A program made the position numbers and the translations under genes. Of a stretch of DNA of 12,500 nt, positions 7,694 to 12,500 are shown in pieces. Every line of letters begins with the position of its first letter. The stretch's first letter is position 1. The stretch is from Penaeus vannamei. Lineage: Eukaryota > Arthropoda > Malacostraca > Decapoda > Penaeidae. The stretch is from the NCBI RefSeq assembly GCF_042767895.1, contig NC_091570.1, positions 26,443,258-26,455,757 on the forward strand, in the 5' to 3' direction. The notes beneath the pieces are model-generated. The model had not been told where the DNA came from. It worked only from the letters and a program-made list of their open reading frames with translations, and ran no database searches.

Positions 7694-8967
7694 TTATAGG
7701 CAGATGCTAGCACATCAACATTATCATACCTATCTTCTAACTCCTCTAATGCTGCAGAAAACCCTATATTTGCATCCAAATATGAAAACCCTCTTACAAT
7801 CTTATTTGCTTCACCTTCAGTGAACTGCTCCAGATAACTCATGCACTCTTCACAATCCTGACAATATTGTGTTACCTTTGAACGAAACTGACGTAAAAAT
7901 GATTTGTACTCCAAAGGGTTGCCAGAAAATTTCCTAATTTCACACACTGGTTTCCGCAACTCATTTACTAACCTTGAAGTTTGTGCAAGCATTTCATTAC
8001 CATCATGATTATAAGGATGTTGACCATAAGAACCATCACTTTTCAAATCCATAAATTTTACAGGACTTGAATTCCTCATACTACTGGATTTATTTTCAGT
8101 TTCTGCATCACATGAAAATATGAATTCAGTACTATTCCTAGCATCATTATTCATATTAATATCCTGGGAGTTTTCTAGTCTTAACTCTTCATTTAATATG
8201 TTTAACTTTGCTTCAGAAATTTTAACTTCAGTGTCTATTTCAAGTTCGCTAACTTTACACTGCAATTCTAATTGCGCCAATTGTAGCTCACGCTTTGCTC
8301 TTACAAAATCTTTCTTCACTGGTAATTCTGCTTTCCTTTGAGCTACATTTAATTTCTGTTCCTGTAGAGACGGGGAACATTTGGGGGTTATCCTTTCGTA
8401 TTCATTTCCTAACTCAATATCACATACTATATCACTTAATGACAAATTCGTAAACTCCTTGCTACTTCTATCATTACCTTTGAAAATAGGATTTACTAAA
8501 TCTTTTGCCTCAATTGGCACAACATTTTGATTATCATCAGCTACAACTTCATTTACCTTTTCACTCTGCAAGGCCTCGCTTGCATTTAGCCAACTCACAA
8601 ACCTCTCCATGCACTTATGGAGAAACTCTCTTCTTTCTTCATAGCATGTAGCTATATCCTTATAATCTTCTCTACCTTCTGTTTTACTTCGTAAAAATAA
8701 TTCATTAAACACTGCCTCATCCTGTACAAACTTATCACAAAGTTCTACAAATAAATTAAATTCTTTCACAACTGAATAATCATCATTACACATCAATGCA
8801 TTGATTTTATCAATGCACTCTCTCAGGCTACTAAAGTTTTTATATACATTAAGCAAAACTAAATTCAACTTGTTCTCAAAAGCCTTAGAGGTTAACCTAA
8901 CTTTCCTCCTGGCACCTGTTGTTTCCGCAGGTGCAGGGTCACTCGCTTGACATTCAGGTTTGTTCAT
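7684..8967 (-). CDS. gag: BEL/Pao gag, N-terminal fragment
   Basis: This 427-residue frame starts at an ATG at 8967. The frame is open upstream to 8988 and beyond but without an ATG. Gag forms the retrotransposon's particle and binds its RNA. A basic stretch near residues 20-35 (RRKVRLTSKAFE) is followed by a helical acidic N-terminal region. Residues about 200-265 are rich in Glu, Lys and Leu and look like a coiled coil (RAKRELQLAQLELQ). From about residue 340 the sequence matches a DUF1759-like domain: IRKFSGNPLEYKSFLRQF, then GEANKIVRGF and LEDRYDN. It ends at a TAA (7686-7684) in mid-domain, and the rest of the domain continues at once in another frame. The family call rests on motif memory. 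The broken state is seen directly, and no function is expected. Confidence 0.82.
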   Translation of the reverse strand: MNKPECQASDPAPAETTGARRKVRLTSKAFENKLNLVLLNVYKNFSSLRECIDKINALMCNDDYSVVKEFNLFVELCDKFVQDEAVFNELFLRSKTEGREDYKDIATCYEERREFLHKCMERFVSWLNASEALQSEKVNEVVADDNQNVVPIEAKDLVNPIFKGNDRSSKEFTNLSLSDIVCDIELGNEYERITPKCSPSLQEQKLNVAQRKAELPVKKDFVRAKRELQLAQLELQCKVSELEIDTEVKISEAKLNILNEELRLENSQDINMNNDARNSTEFIFSCDAETENKSSSMRNSSPVKFMDLKSDGSYGQHPYNHDGNEMLAQTSRLVNELRKPVCEIRKFSGNPLEYKSFLRQFRSKVTQYCQDCEECMSYLEQFTEGEANKIVRGFSYLDANIGFSAALEELEDRYDNVDVLASAYKRL

Positions 8968-8984
8968 ATTTACTTTCTCGTAAC

Positions 8985-9083
8985 TCACTTTCTCTGAAGA
9001 GACGAACCACTAGAAACCTCCTTGCAGTCGTGGTCACTTAGAACGTCCGAAGAGAAGTTTCCTCGTAGCTCATTCTGCAACAT
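8985..9083 (-). CDS. Short open frame in element leader
   Basis: This is a 32-codon frame starting with ATG at the first base after the 5' LTR (MLQNELRGNFSSD...) and ending in TGA 17 bp before the gag ATG. It may be a chance upstream frame. It could also be the true start of Gag shifted out of frame, since the gag frame is open without ATG just where this one stops. I recognise no domain. No tRNA primer-binding site beginning TGG is visible next to the LTR. Confidence 0.3.
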   Translation of the reverse strand: MLQNELRGNFSSDVLSDHDCKEVSSGSSLQRK

Positions 9084-9660
9084 TGTTACGGCCTTGGCCA
9101 TGTGCGGATAACCATGTGAAGTGGTTGCTGCGGAGCAACAAAATACAATTTTCAATACAAAAGACAGGAAAACAAAATAAATAAATAAATATCCAAAATC
9201 ACACGTTCACACTTCATCGTATATCAAAGAAACAAGTTTTCAAAATTAACAATAATTAATTCTTACCAGAATGATAGCTGGAAATTTCACTCCTTAATAA
9301 TCGTGGCAGTCTCCCAATAACGTGACTTGTATTTGAGGAAGGCACACCTTTTTACAGTCCCGCAAAATAGCGGTTTCTTGTGTGCTTTCTTTCAGAAAAC
9401 GGTCCGCCTGTTAACATGACGTTGCCATCCCTATAAATCTTTCAAAACAAAGCTTTTTTACTTTTAGCTCATACAAGCTATTACGGTTTTGTTTCTCTAT
9501 TAGGTTTATTCTATGATTGAAATGATCAAAACAAAATTAAATCCCATGAACATTTGAATAACATATTAACACTTTAATTTCCTTAGAAGGTATTGCATCT
9601 TCCGAAAATATTTTGGCTCATAATTAAAACTCAATATTATGGATTGCTATAACGCTAACA
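9084..9660 (-). repeat. 5' LTR (complete, 577 bp)
   Basis: In sense it begins TGTTAGCG at 9660 and ends GTAACA at 9084, giving the usual TG...CA ends. The last 157 sense bases (9240-9084) align with the 3' LTR remnant. The rest, including the probable promoter region, has no second copy here. It contains a TTTATAG-like weak TATA in sense near 9435, a CCGC/GCGG dyad around 9360-9373 and a sense AATAAA at 9510-9505 in the probable U3. A TAAA tetranucleotide run near 9175-9190 is longer than in the other LTR. Confidence 0.82.
9124..9139. other. LTR hairpin (5' LTR copy)
   Basis: This is identical to the 16-base stem-loop at 7112-7127 (stem GTTGCT/AGCAAC, loop GCGG). Confidence 0.55.
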
Positions 9661-9665
9661 ATGAC
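9661..9665. repeat. Target site duplication, right copy (ATGAC)
   Basis: This copy follows the TAACA end of the element directly and keeps the sequence found in intact satellite units. Confidence 0.82.
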
Positions 9666-9731
9666 GATAATGACTATAATGATGATAATCACAAGAATAA
9701 TGAGAATAATGATGATAATAATAATCATACA

Positions 9732-10690
9732 GTCCATTTATAATGAAATAAAGGCTAAAATTTTAAAAAATCCCAAAAGTCGAAAAAAACGGCAAAATCT
9801 AGCGTATTACAGCCGTTTGAGAGAAAGGTCGAAAAACTGCCTTTTTCGCTTTTAAATGATAATTAAAATGATTTTAACATTAATTCAGGTAATTATGATG
9901 ATTTTCATGATAATTCCTTTATAATTAACAACAATGATGATAATTATGATAATAATGACAATAATAATAATGATAATAATAATAGAATGATAATTATAAT
10001 GATAATTTTGATAATTCCTGCAATAAAAGCAATAATCAACTCTATTCTAATAATTTCCATACTAATAATGACAATAGAAATAATAATAATAATATTATTG
10101 TTATTATAATGTGTATTGTGGTCATTATTATTTCTAAAATTATCATTATTGTTATTATCATTTTAAGAATAGTTATAATGATGAAAATGACAGCAATAAT
10201 TAGCATAATAATAATTATAACTCCAATAATGATAATGATAATCATGACGATAATGACTATAATGATGGTAATCATAAGAATAATGACAATAATGATGATT
10301 AACAACAATGTGATAATTATGATAATAATGACAATAATAATAATGATAATAATAATAAAATGATAATTATAATGATAATTTTGATATTTACATCAATAAT
10401 AGCAATAATTAACTGTATTCTAAGAATTTTCATACAAATAATGACAATTGAAATAATAATAATACAATTATTATTATTATTTTAATGGATATTATTGTCA
10501 TTATTATTTTTAGAATTATCATTATTGTTGTTATCATTTTAAAAATAGTTATAATGATGAAAATAACAGCAATAATTAGTATAATAATAATTATAACTCC
10601 AATAATGATAATGATAATCATGACGATAATGATTATAATGATGATAATCATAAGAATAATGACAATAATGATGATAATAATAATCATAGA
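9732..10690. repeat. Fused double satellite unit 13 (959 bp)
   Basis: One hub (9732-9856) serves nearly two unit bodies. After AATGATGAT at about 10298 the sequence jumps back to a TTAACAACAATG segment matching 9926 onward, so a second body follows without a hub. Shared private variants (AACAACAATG, ATCATTTTAA, ATAATTATAACTCC) show that the two halves are sister copies. Confidence 0.85.
9926..10680. repeat. Tandem duplication of a 373-bp unit body
   Basis: The segment 9926-10298 and the one starting at 10299 share the order of motifs and private variants that other units lack: TTAACAACAATG, GATAATAATGACAAT, ATCATTTTAA and ATAATTATAACTCC. No hub lies between them. Confidence 0.82.
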
Positions 10691-11261
10691 TTCCATTTAT
10701 AATGAAATAGAGGCTAAAACTAATAAAATCCGACAAGTCGAAAAAAAACGGCAAAATATGGCGTATTACAACCTTTTGAGAGAAAGGTCGAAAAAAAAAC
10801 CTTTTTCGTTTTTAAATGATAATTATGATGATTTTAACATTAATTCAGGTAATTATGATGATATTCATGATAATTCCTTTATTATTAACAATAATGATGA
10901 TACGATGATAATGATAATAATAATTATTATTATAATAATAAAATGATAATCATTATGATAATTTTGATAATTACTGCAATAATAGCAATGATTAACTCTA
11001 TTCTAATAATTTTCATACTAATAATGACAATATAAATAATAATATCATTATGATTGTTATTATAATGAGTATTATTCTCATTATTATTTCTAAAATTACC
11101 ATTATAGTTATCATTATAAAAATGTTTATAATGATGAAAATGACAGTAATAATTAGCATCATAACTGCAATAATGATAATAATGATAATCATGACGACAA
11201 TGACTATAATGATGATAATCATAAGAATAATGACAATAATGATGATAACAATGATCATAGA
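10691..11261. repeat. Satellite unit 14 (571 bp)
   Basis: This full unit has a degenerate anchor (TTCCAT) and a long hub (AATATGGCGTATTACAACC). Near 10900-10940 an ACGATGATAATG variant and a short ATTATTATTATAATAATA palindromic stretch replace the usual AAT run. Confidence 0.86.
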
Positions 11262-11756
11262 GTCCATTTATAATGACATAAAAGCTAAAAGTAATAAAAT
11301 CCCAAAAGTCGAAAAAAACGGCAAAATCTAGCGTAAAATCTCTCAGCCTTTTGAGAGAAAGATCGGAAAAAAACTTTTTCGCTTTCAAATGATAATTATG
11401 ATGATTTTAACATTAATTCAGGTAATTATGATGATTTTCATGATAATTCCGTCATTATTAAATTAACAATAATGATGATAATTATGATGATAATGACAAA
11501 AATAATGATAATAATAAAATGATAATTATAATGATAATTTTGATAATTACTGCAATAATACCAATAATTAACTCTATTCTAATAATTTTCATACAATTGA
11601 CAATAGAAATGATAATAATATCATTATTATTGTTATTATGATGAGTATTATTGTCATTATTATTTCCAAAATTATCATTATTGTTATCATTATAAAAATA
11701 ATGATAATCATAAGAATAATTAGAATAATAATAAAGATGATAATAATAATCATAGA
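11262..11756. repeat. Satellite unit 15, short (495 bp)
   Basis: The hub is a long variant with an altered centre (GCGTAAAATCTCTCAGCC). Near 11700 about 80 bp between ATAAAAATA and ATGATAATCATAAGAAT is deleted, removing the usual GTTATAATGATGAAAATGAC segment. Confidence 0.86.
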
Positions 11757-12146
11757 GTCTATTTACAATAAAATAAAGGCTAAAACTAATAAAATCTCAA
11801 AGTCGAAAAAAACGGCAAAATCTAGAAATGTCGAAAAAAAAACTTTCGCTTTTAAATAATAATAATGATTATTTTTAACATTAATTCGGGTAATTATGAT
11901 AATTTTCATGATAATTCCTTTATTATTAATAATGATGATAATTTATGATGATAATGACAATAATAATAATGATGATAATAATAAAATGATAATTATAATG
12001 ATAATTTTGAAAATTACTGCAATAATAGCAATAATTAACTCTATTCTAATAATTTTCATACTAAAAATGACATTAGAAATAATAATATTATTATTATTGT
12101 TAATATAAAGAGTATTATTGTCATTATTACTTCTAAAATTATCATT

Positions 12147-12162
12147 GATTATCATGATAATC
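12147..12162. repeat. 16-bp perfect palindrome
   Basis: GATTATCATGATAATC is its own reverse complement. It lies exactly where the last unit leaves the satellite pattern. Confidence 0.85.
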
Positions 12163-12175
12163 CCATTAATAATGG

Positions 12176-12238
12176 CATTAATTAGGATAATTATGACATT
12201 AATTAAGATAATTAATACATTAATTAGGATAATTATTA
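12176..12238. repeat. Three 21-bp tandem repeats
   Basis: The copies start at 12176, 12197 and 12218 and begin CATTAATTAGGATAATTA or CATTAATTAAGATAATTA. They differ at one to three bases and occur nowhere else in the window. They are flanked by CCCATTA (12162-12168) and its reverse complement TAATGGG (12239-12245). Confidence 0.9.
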
Positions 12239-12500
12239 TAATGGGATAATTATATAGATAAGCATAATTAATGCAATAATAGCAATAATCAACAATATTC
12301 TAATGATTTTCATGATAATAGCAATAATAATAAGGATAATGATAATAAAAGTAATAATTGAAATAATCATAATATCGCTATTATTGTTATTATAATTATT
12401 ATTGTTGTTGTTATTATTTCTAAAATTATCATTATTGCTTCTATCATTATAAAAATAGTTATAATAAGGAAAATTACATTAATAATAAAGATTGTAACTA

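Larger units (their letters stand above)
7003..9660 (-). mobile_element. Defective BEL/Pao-type LTR retrotransposon
   Basis: This 2658-bp element has TGTTA and TAACA at its ends, a 5-bp target duplication and a visible shift to higher GC. The sense strand is minus. In sense order it holds a complete 5' LTR (9660-9084), a leader of about 116 bp, gag (8967-7224) and a 3' LTR remnant (7223-7003). The family call rests on the Gag, which has a DUF1759-like region and a CX2CX3HX4C knuckle. Protease, reverse transcriptase, RNase H and integrase are absent, so it cannot move unaided. The truncated gag flows straight into mid-LTR, indicating one large internal deletion. Differences between the LTRs and the damaged gag suggest an old insertion. 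A gag-only non-autonomous family is a less likely alternative because the 3' LTR is also cut. Confidence 0.85.
6505..9731. repeat. Satellite unit 12, split by retrotransposon
   Basis: The left part is 6505-7002 and the right part is 9661-9731. Removing the element and one 5-bp target copy gives 564 bp, inside the normal range. The hub is short (AATCTAGCGAAAAAAAGGTCG). Confidence 0.88.
9661..12500. repeat. AT-rich satellite array, right block
   Basis: This continues the left block in the same orientation and phase. The first bases (ATGACGATAATGACTATAAT) are what a normal unit has after GATAATC, where the left block was cut. The block contains the end of the interrupted unit, a 959-bp fused unit, two further units, and a last unit that decays after about 12140. 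No gene is visible. Confidence 0.92.
11757..12500. repeat. Satellite unit 16, decayed 3' part
   Basis: The unit is normal with a short hub up to about 12140. A non-standard stretch at 12147-12265 (palindrome and 21-bp repeats) follows. The sequence then returns to an earlier phase of the unit (AATAGCAATAATCAAC at about 12279) with more differences than other copies. The unit is not finished at the window end. Confidence 0.8.

Noticed and set aside
8120..8341. 73-codon plus-strand open frame
   Set aside because: It is the reverse strand of the gag coiled-coil region and has no independent support.
9040..9083. Primer-binding site next to the 5' LTR
   Set aside because: The bases after the LTR in sense (ATGTTGCAGAATGAGC) do not start with TGG and match no tRNA 3' end I can recognise.
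9260..9269. Sense-strand CTGGTAAGAA, a good 5' splice donor match in the LTR
   Set aside because: It is a single short match with no matching acceptor or transcript evidence, and could easily be chance.
1..12500. CRISPR-like array or other prokaryotic defence system
   Set aside because: The repeats are about 570 bp, adjoining and degenerate, with no unique spacers and no cas-like genes. The only protein is from an animal-type retrotransposon.

Overview
This window looks like non-coding DNA from an animal genome. It is a long, very AT-rich satellite array interrupted by one dead LTR retrotransposon. There are no bacterial-style operons, RNA genes or CRISPR arrays. The host is inferred to be metazoan because the only recognisable protein is a BEL/Pao-type Gag, and that superfamily is known from animals. 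I cannot name the species.

Layout. Positions 1-7002 and 9661-12500 are a head-to-tail tandem array with a unit of about 545-600 bp. Shorter units of about 490 bp and one 959-bp fused double unit come from internal deletion or duplication. I phased the units on a recurrent GTCCAT anchor: 336, 908, 1465, 2049 (variant), 2630, 3227 (variant), 3795 (variant), 4378, 4867, 5361, 5961, 6505, 9732, 10691 (variant), 11262 and 11757 (variant). Most of each unit is degenerate ATN-type triplet sequence. This leaves long open frames on both strands that read as Ile/Met or as Asn/Asp/Tyr/His, and I treat them as artefacts. Each unit also carries a roughly 70-120 bp hub that is richer in G and C and holds most of its CpGs, plus a conserved inverted repeat nested around an AAT/ATT palindrome.

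Positions 7003-9660 are a 2658-bp BEL/Pao-type element on the minus strand. It has TGTTA...TAACA ends and a near-perfect 5-bp target duplication (ATGTC/ATGAC). Removing it together with one copy of the duplication restores a normal 564-bp satellite unit. In sense order it has a full 577-bp 5' LTR, a short leader, a gag gene broken by a frame change and a stop, and then an abrupt junction into a truncated 3' LTR. Protease, reverse transcriptase, RNase H and integrase are absent.

Nothing here supports a working gene system. The points of interest are the satellite architecture (CpG hub, hub length variants, dyad, dual-strand open frames), local rearrangements including an A53 tract, an ATTCTAA insert and a 373-bp duplication, the unequal LTRs, and a decayed right-hand segment with 21-bp repeats.
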